A stretch of 64,000 nt of DNA from assembly GCA_000432255.1 (NCBI GenBank), contig HF989913.1, positions 86,727 through 150,726 on the forward strand, in the 5' to 3' direction. Each line of letters begins with the position of its first letter. The first letter of the stretch is position 1. The translations under genes were made by a program, and so were the position numbers. Source of the stretch: Acholeplasma sp. CAG:878 (lineage in GTDB: Bacteria; Bacillota_I; Bacilli_A; RF39; UBA660). Of the stretch, positions 32,833 to 41,685 are shown one piece after another. Under the pieces are notes generated by a model. The model saw only the letters and a program-made list of their open reading frames with translations. It did no database searches and was not told the DNA's origin.

Positions 32833-35605
32833 TTTAGAAACAAAAGCATATAGAATGTTAAAAGAATTTTTAAGAGGAGAGAATAAGTCTATAGAAAAAA
32901 TAAGGGAGGCTATTGATACAATATTAGAAATGAGTATTTTCAAAGAATCAAATATAGAAGATATCAAAAATACCATATATGATGAATATATAACTAATAT
33001 TGGAATTGTAAATCCTGATGCAGAATTTCTTGTTAAAGATAAAGATTTCAATAATTGGATGAAATTATCCAATGTTTCTACAAATTGCTTTGATAGATAT
33101 ATGGACTATTTAAGGGACATGGATTTTCCGGAAGACTCAATAGAAAAAATGACTAAGGCAACAAACGATATACTAGCTAGATGTGCTGATCCCAATAATT
33201 TAAATGACCATAAGAACTCTAAGAAAAAAGGCTTGGTAATGGGAGATATTCAATCTGGAAAAACTGCAAATTACACTGCTTTAATAAATTTGGCTGCTGA
33301 TTATGGATATAAAGTTATAGTACTACTAGCTGGTATGACAGATTCTTTGAGAGAACAGACACAGAAACGTATTGATTCAGGATTTATTGGTGCCAAGAGT
33401 GATACTATAAGTAGTTCAATAATAAATTTTGTAGGCGTAGGAAAAGAAGAAAACAAGTATTATGCCATTCCTTTAACTAATGTTAATTCAGATTTTGGTA
33501 AAGTGGTTAGAGAAAATCAGAATACCAATTCTAGCGATTTTAATAAACCACTAATATTGGTTATTAAGAAAAATAAAAGTGTGTTAACACAGGTTAAAGA
33601 TTATTTAAAACCAGGAATTCATGGAATCACTTCAGAAAATATTTTAATTATTGACGATGAAGCTGATAATGCTTCTGTTAATACCAAAAATAGTGATGAT
33701 CCATCAATTATTAATAAGTTAATTCGAGATTTATTTAATAATTTTACTATCGCTTCATATGTTGGATTTACAGCAACACCTTTTGCAAATATATTTATAA
33801 ATCCATATGATGATGATTTTAATAAGGATTTATTTCCATCAGATTTTATCGTTCAATTAAAAGAACCTTCATCATATTTTGGAGCAAATAAGGTTTTTAA
33901 TAATCTTGGAAGTATTGATGAGCCTAAATATAAGCATATAGAAATACTAGATCCGCATGAAAAAAACTTTCTACTATTAACACATAAAAAAGATGACGAA
34001 ATATTTAGTGTTCTACCTGATAGTTTAAAGAAAGCAATAAATGATTTCATAATTGTAAATGTCATTAGAACATTAAGAGGGAAAGAATTTAAACATAGAA
34101 CCATGATGATTAATATTTCTCGTTTTAATGCAATCCAATATAAAATATATGATAAAATCAATGATTATATTGATTTGATGAAAAATACCATATCGCAAAC
34201 TTATAAATCAGATTTTAATAATTTTATTAGAGATCCTTATATGAATGATTTATATGAAGAATATAATGATGAATTTTTCTCTGAAATAAGAGAAGAATTT
34301 ACATGGGATCAAATTCAAGAAGGTTTAAATAACGAGATTCAACAATTTATAGTTACAGTAGTAAATAATAACAATAAGAAAAATAGATTTAATTATGATA
34401 ATTATGAAAAAGAAGGAGCTAGAGTAATTGCGATTGGGGGATTTATTCTATCGAGAGGTCTTACTTTAGAGGGATTAATGATAAGCTACTTCAATAGAAA
34501 AGGCAATGCTTATGACACAGTATTACAGATGTGTAGATGGTTTGGGTACAGGCCAGGATATGAAGATTTATGCAGAATATATATGACTCAAGAAAATATT
34601 GATAATTTCGAGGATGTAATAGATGCCGTATCAAATTTAAAAGAGCAATTTAAACAAATGGATGTAGAAAATAAAACACCAGAGGATTTTGGATTAATGG
34701 TAAAACAATCGCCAGCTAGATTAAATATGCAAATGTTTATTTCGAGTGGAGAAGAGCTTGAAAAATTTGAAAAGATGGGGATTACTGCTAAAAACAAAAT
34801 GAGAAATACCGAGGAAAAAATAATAACACTAAATTATAGTGGAATTGCTACTGATACATCAAAGCTATTTAATGATAAAGCAAAAAATGAAGAAAACAAA
34901 AATACAATCGATTTATTATTTAAAAGTTTAAAAGATAAAGAATTAAATTTAGAGTATGTTAATGGTAGATTAATGGTTCAAAGAATACCGAAAGGCGTTA
35001 TTTCTGATTTTATTAACAAATTTAAACTACCATTTCTAAATAAGAGTTTTGATACAGAGAGTTTATCAGAATATATCAAGAATTCTGTCTTCATGCCAGA
35101 ATGGGATTTAGTTATAGCAACTGGTTCTAAGAATGATAATGATTATTGGAACTTCGAAGACTATAATATACCAGTTGTAACTCGTTCGTTTGATATGAAT
35201 TATTCAGATAACATAATACGTATTTCTGGAAATAAAAACAGATTGTATGAACCTGGTATTTTTAATAGTGGTTTGAATGATGAACAATTATCACAAGCAA
35301 ATATGAACATGGTTTATCATGAAAGAAAAAATCTTATTGCAGAAGACTATTTAAATATTCAAAGGCGCCCATTATTGGTAATATACCCAATTAGGTTAAA
35401 AAAGAAAAAGAATTCATCAATCAATGATTCTGAAATGAGAGCAATTAGTAATTTTAATAATGGAACTCCATTGTTCGGAATTGCCTTAGGTTTTCCTGGC
35501 ATTAAAACAAACGAAAGAGTTAGCTACAGACTAAATAAAGTTAAGATTGAGCAATTATCTCTTGATTTTGAATATGAGGAGGAATATGATCCTAATGAAG
35601 ATTAA
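32825..35605 (+). CDS. Z1-domain superfamily II helicase-like ATPase
   Basis: A 926-residue protein, the longest in the operon. Walker A is GDIQSGKT (140-147), Walker B is IIDDEAD (about 276-281), and motif III is VGFTATPFANIF. The Z1 domain (PF10593, about 450-680) has GGFILSRGLTLEGL, SYFNRKGNAYDTVLQMCRWFGYR and then the CRIYMT strand. It should translocate on or remodel DNA with the MORC ATPase. ATG 32825 is preferred (the frame also opens upstream inside the MORC gene). Its 3' end overlaps the DUF4420 gene by 20 bp. Confidence 0.93.
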   Translation: MSDLETKAYRMLKEFLRGENKSIEKIREAIDTILEMSIFKESNIEDIKNTIYDEYITNIGIVNPDAEFLVKDKDFNNWMKLSNVSTNCFDRYMDYLRDMDFPEDSIEKMTKATNDILARCADPNNLNDHKNSKKKGLVMGDIQSGKTANYTALINLAADYGYKVIVLLAGMTDSLREQTQKRIDSGFIGAKSDTISSSIINFVGVGKEENKYYAIPLTNVNSDFGKVVRENQNTNSSDFNKPLILVIKKNKSVLTQVKDYLKPGIHGITSENILIIDDEADNASVNTKNSDDPSIINKLIRDLFNNFTIASYVGFTATPFANIFINPYDDDFNKDLFPSDFIVQLKEPSSYFGANKVFNNLGSIDEPKYKHIEILDPHEKNFLLLTHKKDDEIFSVLPDSLKKAINDFIIVNVIRTLRGKEFKHRTMMINISRFNAIQYKIYDKINDYIDLMKNTISQTYKSDFNNFIRDPYMNDLYEEYNDEFFSEIREEFTWDQIQEGLNNEIQQFIVTVVNNNNKKNRFNYDNYEKEGARVIAIGGFILSRGLTLEGLMISYFNRKGNAYDTVLQMCRWFGYRPGYEDLCRIYMTQENIDNFEDVIDAVSNLKEQFKQMDVENKTPEDFGLMVKQSPARLNMQMFISSGEELEKFEKMGITAKNKMRNTEEKIITLNYSGIATDTSKLFNDKAKNEENKNTIDLLFKSLKDKELNLEYVNGRLMVQRIPKGVISDFINKFKLPFLNKSFDTESLSEYIKNSVFMPEWDLVIATGSKNDNDYWNFEDYNIPVVTRSFDMNYSDNIIRISGNKNRLYEPGIFNSGLNDEQLSQANMNMVYHERKNLIAEDYLNIQRRPLLVIYPIRLKKKKNSSINDSEMRAISNFNNGTPLFGIALGFPGIKTNERVSYRLNKVKIEQLSLDFEYEEEYDPNED

Positions 35606-36533
35606 TTTTGAAGATAAATTTAAAGAACTAAACGCAATTAGCAATATATTAAAAAAGGTTGAAAGTAATAATAAAGTAAAGATTTTTTATGGTTTATCGA
35701 AAGAAGGTAAAAAAAGATTAGCATTTTTATCAACAATTGTTCCTAGTCAAATAGAATCTACAAAAATGATAAGTGTTAGTTATTATAAAGATAATGAAAA
35801 TTCAAATTGGTTAAGTTTTGATCTAGAAAATAATAACTATTCCAATTTATTCTATACTTTTTGTACAGATATGGTTAATTCATTGAGTGGATTAAATGAT
35901 GAAAAAGAAGAATTAGAATATTTAAAACAAAGATTTTATAACTGGAAAAAGATGTTTCAAAATATTTCTACTAAAGAATTATCAGAGGAAAAAGAGCAGG
36001 GAATATATGGAGAATTGTATTTTTTGTACAAGTATATGATTCCCAAATATGGTGTAGAGAAATCTATTTTATCATGGGCAGGGCCACATAAATTTAATAA
36101 AGACTTTTCAATTGACGAAACTTGGTACGAAATTAAAACATCAAGTGTTAATGCTAATACAATTGAAATAAGATCAATTAATCAATTAGATTCAGATGTT
36201 GATGGTTTTCTAACTGTAGTTAAAGTTGAAAAAATGTCTATGGAATATAGAGGAGAATTGTCATCTATTTTTGAATTAATTCAAGCTATCATGGGTGAAA
36301 TTACGAGTATTCAAATTCAAGATGATTTTCTTAATAAATTAATTGAATTAGGTGTTGGACCTGAAAATAATTTTGGCTCACGCCGCTATGACACAAAAAA
36401 TATATTATTATATAGTGTGTCAGATAAATTTCCTAAGCTTACAAGAAAAAATATAACATTCACTGAAATAGAAAATGTTACTTATACTATTAATCTTTCA
36501 CAAATTGATAGATTTAAGGTGGAGGAATTATGA
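35586..36533 (+). CDS. DUF4420 PD-(D/E)XK nuclease
   Basis: A 315-residue protein of the PD-(D/E)XK motif family (PF14390). The core has GIYGELYFLYKYM (Glu), SWAGPHKFNKDFSID (Asp) and WYEIKTSS (Glu-x-Lys), the usual metal-binding order. It is the likely DNA-cutting subunit. AGGAGG at 35577-35582 is only three bases from ATG 35586 and twelve from the in-frame ATG 35595, so the start may be either. It overlaps Z1 at its start and AIPR by four bases at its end. Confidence 0.88.
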   Translation: MILMKINFEDKFKELNAISNILKKVESNNKVKIFYGLSKEGKKRLAFLSTIVPSQIESTKMISVSYYKDNENSNWLSFDLENNNYSNLFYTFCTDMVNSLSGLNDEKEELEYLKQRFYNWKKMFQNISTKELSEEKEQGIYGELYFLYKYMIPKYGVEKSILSWAGPHKFNKDFSIDETWYEIKTSSVNANTIEIRSINQLDSDVDGFLTVVKVEKMSMEYRGELSSIFELIQAIMGEITSIQIQDDFLNKLIELGVGPENNFGSRRYDTKNILLYSVSDKFPKLTRKNITFTEIENVTYTINLSQIDRFKVEEL

Positions 36534-38623
36534 TAAGTTTAGAAGAATTTAGAGAGGATTATATAAATGAAATTAATTTAACAGCTATTGAAAATAGCGA
36601 GCATCAACCAGATGCTTTCATAGATGAAATGTCTGAAACGCTTATAGAAGACTTTTCCATAATTAATGGCTTGGACAGATGCTTTTATTCATTTAATAAA
36701 GGAACTAAGGCTTTCAAAAATATGCAAATTGATGGTGGCTTTTTAGATCTTCCAGCAAATGTTATTGATTTATTAATTGCAGATTATAATCCTGGAGACG
36801 TAACAACAATAACTAATGAATTCATTAATTCAAAGTCACAATTGATGATTAATTATTTTGAAAACGTGCTAAAAGGCTATTTTACAAATGCGGAAGATAG
36901 TAACGAAGCGGTTCAACTAGCGTATAGTATTTTAAATAATTTAGATTCTATAAATAAAATTCACCTAGTTATTATATCTACTAATAAATTAAGTACGAGA
37001 GTTAAAACAATAGATTTTCCTGACTTTATTTATAATAATAGAAAATTTAAAGTTGAATTAGACGTTATTGATATTCAAATGATATATAATTCCAGATTAA
37101 AAGATTTTAAAAAAGAGCCAGTTGTTATAAATACTGCTGATTTTGGATTAAATGGTATTCAATGTATAAAAGCTGATATTGGTACCAGCGATTATGAAGC
37201 CTACTTAGCAATCGTGCCAGGTAAGTTTTTATGTGATATATATGAAAAGTATGGTCCTAGATTATTGGAGTCAAACGTTAGATCATTTTTAAATGCTAAG
37301 GGAGCTGTTAACAAAGGCATTCGTGGAACAATATTAAATGAGAGAACTAAATTTTTTACATATAATAACGGAATTTCAACAGTCGCAAAAGATATTAAGA
37401 CTAAAATCATTCCTAATGAAGGATTGTATATAACTGAATTTAATGATTTTCAAATAATTAATGGTGGGCAAACAACAGCATCTTTAGCATCGGCTGATAT
37501 TAGAGATAAAGCTCCGCTAGATAATATTTATGTTCAAATGAAATTAACTATTGTTAAAGAGGATGATCCTGAATTTGTTCATAATATTTCAAAATATGCT
37601 AATAGCCAAAATAAAGTAACTGCGGCAGATCTTAACTCTAATCATCCATTCTATATAAAAATGGAAGAATTTTCTAGAAAAACATTTGCACCACCTGTTA
37701 ATAATCAACCATACCAGACACTATGGTTCTTTGAAAGAGCTCGTGGACAATATGATCAGCCAAAAATGAGTATGACTAAAGCAGAACGTGAAAAATATAC
37801 TAAGCTAAATCCAAATAATCAAAAATTTACTAAAACTGATTTAGCTAAATATTTAAATTCAGCTGCAATGAAGCCATATGCCGTTTCAAAGGGTGCACAA
37901 TTGAATTTGATTGATTTTCAAACCGATTTAGAAGCGCAGTGGAATAAAGATAAACTTTCATTTAATGAATTGTTCTACAAAGATTTAATTTCTAAGGCAA
38001 TCCTATTTAAAACAATAGAGAAAGTTATTTCTGAACAGGATTGGTATATAGAGAATAAAGCATATAGGGCTCAATTGGTAACATATTCATTTTCAAAATT
38101 AATTTATGAAGTTAAAAAGAATGGTAATATGGAATTGGACTATAAAACAATATGGGATAAGCAAAGTGTACCAGACTATATTATTGACGAAATAATTAAC
38201 ATTTCAAAACTATGCTTTGATGCATTTAACGACCCTAATAGAACATTTAATAACATTGGTGAATATACAAAAAGAAAAGATTGCTGGACTATCATAAAAG
38301 ATAAGACTTATACATTATCTGAAGATACTATAGATTCACTAATATCAAAAGAAGAGAAAAAAATAGAAGCTATTAGCGCAAAAAAAGATGAGAAATTAAA
38401 TAATTCTGTTATGCAGGAAGTTGAAATATTTCAACTTGGTATAGATTATTGGAATAGGGTTAAGCAATTAGGTATTGAACAAAATATTTTGAATGGTAGA
38501 GATATAGAATTTATAGATTATGCAATTAAATATTGTAATGGATTAGTAATGGGAATGTCACCTGCACAAACTAAAATTATTTTTGAGATAAAAGACAAAT
38601 TAGAACAGAATGGAATAAAATAA
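36530..38623 (+). CDS. AIPR (abortive infection phage resistance) family protein
   Basis: A 697-residue member of PF10592. Recognisable stretches are LAIVPGKFLCDIYEKYGPRLLESNVRSFL, IRGTILNERTKFFTYNNGISTVA and IINGGQTTASLASADIR, together the AIPR domain (about 225-480). The C-terminus is helical with no clear motif. AIPR proteins accompany Z1 and MORC genes in predicted restriction-like systems and were first linked to lactococcal abortive infection; the biochemical role is not settled. GGTGGAGGAATT precedes ATG 36530. It is the last gene of the defence operon. Confidence 0.92.
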   Translation: MISLEEFREDYINEINLTAIENSEHQPDAFIDEMSETLIEDFSIINGLDRCFYSFNKGTKAFKNMQIDGGFLDLPANVIDLLIADYNPGDVTTITNEFINSKSQLMINYFENVLKGYFTNAEDSNEAVQLAYSILNNLDSINKIHLVIISTNKLSTRVKTIDFPDFIYNNRKFKVELDVIDIQMIYNSRLKDFKKEPVVINTADFGLNGIQCIKADIGTSDYEAYLAIVPGKFLCDIYEKYGPRLLESNVRSFLNAKGAVNKGIRGTILNERTKFFTYNNGISTVAKDIKTKIIPNEGLYITEFNDFQIINGGQTTASLASADIRDKAPLDNIYVQMKLTIVKEDDPEFVHNISKYANSQNKVTAADLNSNHPFYIKMEEFSRKTFAPPVNNQPYQTLWFFERARGQYDQPKMSMTKAEREKYTKLNPNNQKFTKTDLAKYLNSAAMKPYAVSKGAQLNLIDFQTDLEAQWNKDKLSFNELFYKDLISKAILFKTIEKVISEQDWYIENKAYRAQLVTYSFSKLIYEVKKNGNMELDYKTIWDKQSVPDYIIDEIINISKLCFDAFNDPNRTFNNIGEYTKRKDCWTIIKDKTYTLSEDTIDSLISKEEKKIEAISAKKDEKLNNSVMQEVEIFQLGIDYWNRVKQLGIEQNILNGRDIEFIDYAIKYCNGLVMGMSPAQTKIIFEIKDKLEQNGIK

Positions 38624-38656
38624 AAAAGGAAAAACTTATCGTTTTTCTTTTTTCTT
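38624..38656 (+). terminator. Terminator of the defence operon
   Basis: AAAAAAGGAAAAAC and GTTTTTCTTTTTT form a long AT-rich stem around TTATC, ending in T residues. Confidence 0.75.
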
Positions 38657-38664
38657 AAATTAAA

Positions 38665-39665
38665 ATTTCAACCGCACCACTCGGTGTGGTTTTTTGATAT
38701 AATAAAAGAGCCCCACCCAGCAAGAAAGGAGCTCTATATGAATTATACACAATTAACAGAAAAAAAGAAAGCCCAAATTGATATTTTATTAGAACAAGGT
38801 ATGTCAATGAGAAAGGTAGCTACTATAATTGGAATTAGCCATTCTACAATATCAAGATATAAAGCAGGTATTTATAAAAAAAGAAAAATAGATATAAATA
38901 AAAAATATGAAATATTTATTAAGTATTTATTCGACCATTATGATAGAAAACATCATTCCATAGAAGTATGTATACATAATTTTAAAAAGCAATATAGAGG
39001 TGTAAAATGTCCATCTATTCAACAAACTTATAAATGGGTGAAGGCTGGTAAAATATTCTTGACAAAAGATAAGTTATGTTATAAAAAACGCAAAAGTAAA
39101 AAGAATGATATGATGAATCACACTATATGGAACATGAAAAATAAAACAGTATTACCAATAAGATTAAAGCCTAAATACATTGAAAATAGAGGTGAAATAG
39201 GACATTTGGAAATAGATTCAATACTAGGCAAGAAAAATGAACAAGAATCAATAATATCAATAGTAGATAGATGTACAAGAAAATTATGGTTAATAAAATC
39301 TGAATATAGAAACGAATATTATACAGACAAATTAATTTATGAGTTTATTATAAAAAATGAAATACCAGTTAAGTCAATAACTACTGATAATGGATTTGAA
39401 TTTAAAGTACTAGGAATATGTGCCAAGAAGCTAGGAGTAAAATTATATAAGTGTGATCCTTATTGCTCATTTCAAAGAGGAACAAAAGAAAGGACAAATG
39501 CATTAGTAAGAAGATGGATACCAAAAGGAAGATCAATGGAATTAATTCCTCAAATATATTTAGATGATATTTGTTTTGAAATTAACACAATGCCAAGAAA
39601 AATATTTGACTTTAAAACCCCATGTGATGTAGAATTAAATTATAATTAAGTGGTGCGGTTGAAAT
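38665..39665 (+). mobile_element. IS30-family insertion sequence, about 1001 bp
   Basis: Perfect 16-bp terminal inverted repeats: ATTTCAACCGCACCAC at 38665-38680 and its complement at 39650-39665. One transposase gene lies between them. The left end continues as a hairpin, ACCGCACC (38671-38678) with GGTGTGGT (38683-38690), followed by T residues. This terminator insulates the element from outside transcription. No target duplication is evident. Confidence 0.88.
38738..39649 (+). CDS. IS30-family transposase
   Basis: A 303-residue DDE transposase. The N-terminal HTH is KKKAQIDILLEQGMSMRKVATIIGISHSTISRYK (about residues 8-41), typical of IS30. Catalytic residues are in HLEIDSILGKK (first Asp), SITTDNGFEF (second Asp) and the Glu region CDPYCSFQRGTKERTNALVRRWIPKG, which matches IS30 DPYSSWQRG-x-NExxN. 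At that site Arg-Thr-Asn follows Glu, so the triad is intact. It is slightly short for the family. ATG 38738 follows AAAGGAG; upstream in-frame codons lie in the terminal repeat. Confidence 0.9.
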   Translation: MNYTQLTEKKKAQIDILLEQGMSMRKVATIIGISHSTISRYKAGIYKKRKIDINKKYEIFIKYLFDHYDRKHHSIEVCIHNFKKQYRGVKCPSIQQTYKWVKAGKIFLTKDKLCYKKRKSKKNDMMNHTIWNMKNKTVLPIRLKPKYIENRGEIGHLEIDSILGKKNEQESIISIVDRCTRKLWLIKSEYRNEYYTDKLIYEFIIKNEIPVKSITTDNGFEFKVLGICAKKLGVKLYKCDPYCSFQRGTKERTNALVRRWIPKGRSMELIPQIYLDDICFEINTMPRKIFDFKTPCDVELNYN

Positions 39666-39675
39666 GCGAAAAAAA

Positions 39676-39704
39676 GAAATAGTTCAAGTGAACTATTTTT
39701 CTTT
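39676..39704. terminator. Bidirectional hairpin between IS30 and 39693
   Basis: AAATAGTTCA (39677-39686) and TGAACTATTT (39689-39698) form a perfect stem, with A and T runs on either side. It overlaps the stop codon of the minus-strand gene. Confidence 0.75.
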
Positions 39705-40973
39705 ATAAAAATTAAATGTTACTTCTAATTCAATGCTATCATCATTAACAATCTCTTCGTATGATTTACCTAATTTAGATTCTAATTCTTCTAAAGTGAC
39801 AGGTTTATCAAATACTTTAAATGAATACATATCATACTTAATTAAATATCTTGAATAAATATCAGTTTTTTCTTCACGATAACTTTTGTTAGAACTATCT
39901 ACCTTACTAGTATCACTGAAAGATGACCAACTAGTGTATGTATATAGTGAATCATCACGGTATTTATAATCATGAGGTTTAGTAGATGAGAAATAAGTTA
40001 AATAACCTCTTTTATCCTTATTGTACCATCTATATGTATCATCATAATATGAATACATATTAACACCATTACCTTTTTCTTTAGTATATTCATCCCCAGG
40101 TTTTTCTACACTATATTTACCATTCTCCCAATATACTTTAGTTTTACCATCCATTTTATACCATTGGTAACCTTTTTTTGTTTGAATATGTCTATAACTA
40201 AATTCTTCTGGATAATCAAGAGACCATTCACTTGCTTCTGTTTTTAATAATGTGCTTGTATCTTTGTTTGGATAACCTTTAGGAGCAGTAGCACTAAAGC
40301 CACTATAGTTTACATTGTACTTATACCATTTCCATTTTTTATCACGATAACTATAATAGGTTTTAGTATCTCTTACATATTCTTTAATAACAGCTGTATC
40401 TGGAATAGTAGGTAAATTTTTAGAATCAATTGGTAAATTCACACCATTTGTTTCATTTTCACTTATTTTATTACTTGGATACCATTTTGTCCATTTAGAA
40501 TTGTAATGAGTTACTTCTTGATAATTAAATAATACTTCTACTTTCATATTTTGAACTTCATTATAGTTAGACGTTTTTTTGTTAAAACCTTTAGTTGTAC
40601 AATAGGAAGCATTAGCTAAATTAAATGTTTTAACATATTCATTTCCGTATTTTGTATAAGTAACGCTACCTTCAACTGTTTTCTTTTTAAAAGTAACAGT
40701 ATCAGTCATATTACTTAATTCTAGTGTAATAGCTTCTCCATTTAATTTAGGGTATAAGTTATTACTTTCTAGATAAGAATCTGTAATTTGTATAATTTCA
40801 TCTTTAATACCATTACATACTTTATTATGTTTTCTATTAATAGTACCTTTGATAAAAACAAAAACGACGATTATTATAAAAGCAAAAATTAATAACATTT
40901 TAATTCCATCTTTAGATTTAAAATCAATTTTTGAAAATCTTGTTTTGCCATTTTCTAGATTTTTTTTGTTCAT
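39693..40973 (-). CDS. Membrane-anchored Tyr/Trp-rich repeat protein of unknown function
   Basis: A 426-residue protein. A cytoplasmic basic head and one transmembrane helix (MLLIFAFIIIVVFVFI, about 28-44) are followed by a large extracellular domain. The outer part has repeated aromatic motifs: YSYRDKKWKWYKYN, YRHIQTKKGYQWYK, YSYYDDTYRWYNKDKRGY. Two copies of a Pro-x-x-Tyr ... Ser/Thr-x-W-S pattern occur (TAPKGYPNKDTS... and TKPHDYKYRDDS...). Ligand binding on the cell surface is a guess. ATG 40973 is chosen, with GGGTGG upstream. It is divergent from ylbD. The coding strand is not unusual in base composition. Confidence 0.75.
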   Translation of the reverse strand: MNKKNLENGKTRFSKIDFKSKDGIKMLLIFAFIIIVVFVFIKGTINRKHNKVCNGIKDEIIQITDSYLESNNLYPKLNGEAITLELSNMTDTVTFKKKTVEGSVTYTKYGNEYVKTFNLANASYCTTKGFNKKTSNYNEVQNMKVEVLFNYQEVTHYNSKWTKWYPSNKISENETNGVNLPIDSKNLPTIPDTAVIKEYVRDTKTYYSYRDKKWKWYKYNVNYSGFSATAPKGYPNKDTSTLLKTEASEWSLDYPEEFSYRHIQTKKGYQWYKMDGKTKVYWENGKYSVEKPGDEYTKEKGNGVNMYSYYDDTYRWYNKDKRGYLTYFSSTKPHDYKYRDDSLYTYTSWSSFSDTSKVDSSNKSYREEKTDIYSRYLIKYDMYSFKVFDKPVTLEELESKLGKSYEEIVNDDSIELEVTFNFYKEK

Positions 40974-41062
40974 AAAATAAACCACCCAACAACATTATAA
41001 CATTTTTTTCAATATTTGGACACTTTTTTTATTAATTTCATAAACTATATTAGGTGGTTTTG

Positions 41063-41410
41063 ATGGGAAAAGAAGAGTTTAAAACATTTGTTAAAAAAAA
41101 TCCTAAATTGATTAAATATGTACAAGATGGTAGTAGTTCTTGGCAAAAGTTTTATGAAATTTATGATATATATGGTGAGGATGAAAACGCTTGGAAAGAT
41201 TATCTTGGCGTTGCCGAGGTAGCTGCTACTACAGCTGGTATAGGTGATGTAGTAAAAATCTTTAAAAATATTAATTTAGATTCCATCCAAAACAGTGTTA
41301 GTAGCATTCAAAGAGTATTAGGTGTAATTGGAGATTTAACTAATAAAGGCACTAGTACAAAAAAAGAAGAATATAAACCAAGACCAATTTATAAACATTT
41401 TGAGGATTAG
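41063..41410 (+). CDS. ylbD: YlbD-like spore coat family protein
   Basis: A 115-residue protein with the YlbD pattern: FKTFVKKNPKLIKYVQDGSSSWQKFYEIYDIYGEDENAW matches the Bacillus YlbD opening (KAFVKxHPKLI...WQEFYExWxLxGEExxxW). The middle is a helix of small residues and the tail is polar. In Bacillus YlbD is a putative spore-coat protein and is followed by ylbE, as here. The start is ATG 41063 after GGTGG; a GTG at 41054 lies in that site. It suggests a sporulation gene set. Confidence 0.8.
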   Translation: MGKEEFKTFVKKNPKLIKYVQDGSSSWQKFYEIYDIYGEDENAWKDYLGVAEVAATTAGIGDVVKIFKNINLDSIQNSVSSIQRVLGVIGDLTNKGTSTKKEEYKPRPIYKHFED

Positions 41411-41635
41411 ATGATTTTGGATTTACAATTTAAAATAAAAAATAACCCTAATTACACAAAATACTTAAGAGAAAACTCATATTGGTATAAAATATTAAAT
41501 AGATATCCAGAACAATTTACTAAATTTGAAGAAGAAGTAAAGGAAAAATATCAATTAAGAACAACTGATAGAATTAGTAAAGCTCTAGACACATTTGAAA
41601 TGGTTACATCTATTTTATCTACTTTAAAAAATTAA
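41411..41635 (+). CDS. ylbE: YlbE-like protein
   Basis: A 74-residue protein with the YlbE-like signature: KNNPNYTKYLRENSYWYKILNRYPEQFTKFEEEVKEKYQLRTTDRISKALDTFEM. The WY-x-x-L-x-R-x-P core is diagnostic in Bacillus YlbE (PF14003). It starts immediately at the stop of ylbD, so the pair is translationally coupled as in Bacillus. Function unknown. Confidence 0.82.
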   Translation: MILDLQFKIKNNPNYTKYLRENSYWYKILNRYPEQFTKFEEEVKEKYQLRTTDRISKALDTFEMVTSILSTLKN

Positions 41636-41685
41636 TGTTGCTAATACCTTTACTTACATGGTATAATTAACTATAGGTGATTTTT

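Noticed and set aside
24604..39700. Direct repeats marking attL and attR of the island
   Set aside because: I compared by eye the sequences around 24750-24846 with 38624-38664 and 39666-39700 and found no shared core; an exhaustive repeat search would be needed.
41636..41685. T-box leader before trpS
   Set aside because: Only 50 bases separate ylbE from trpS, too short for a T-box, and no specifier structure is visible.
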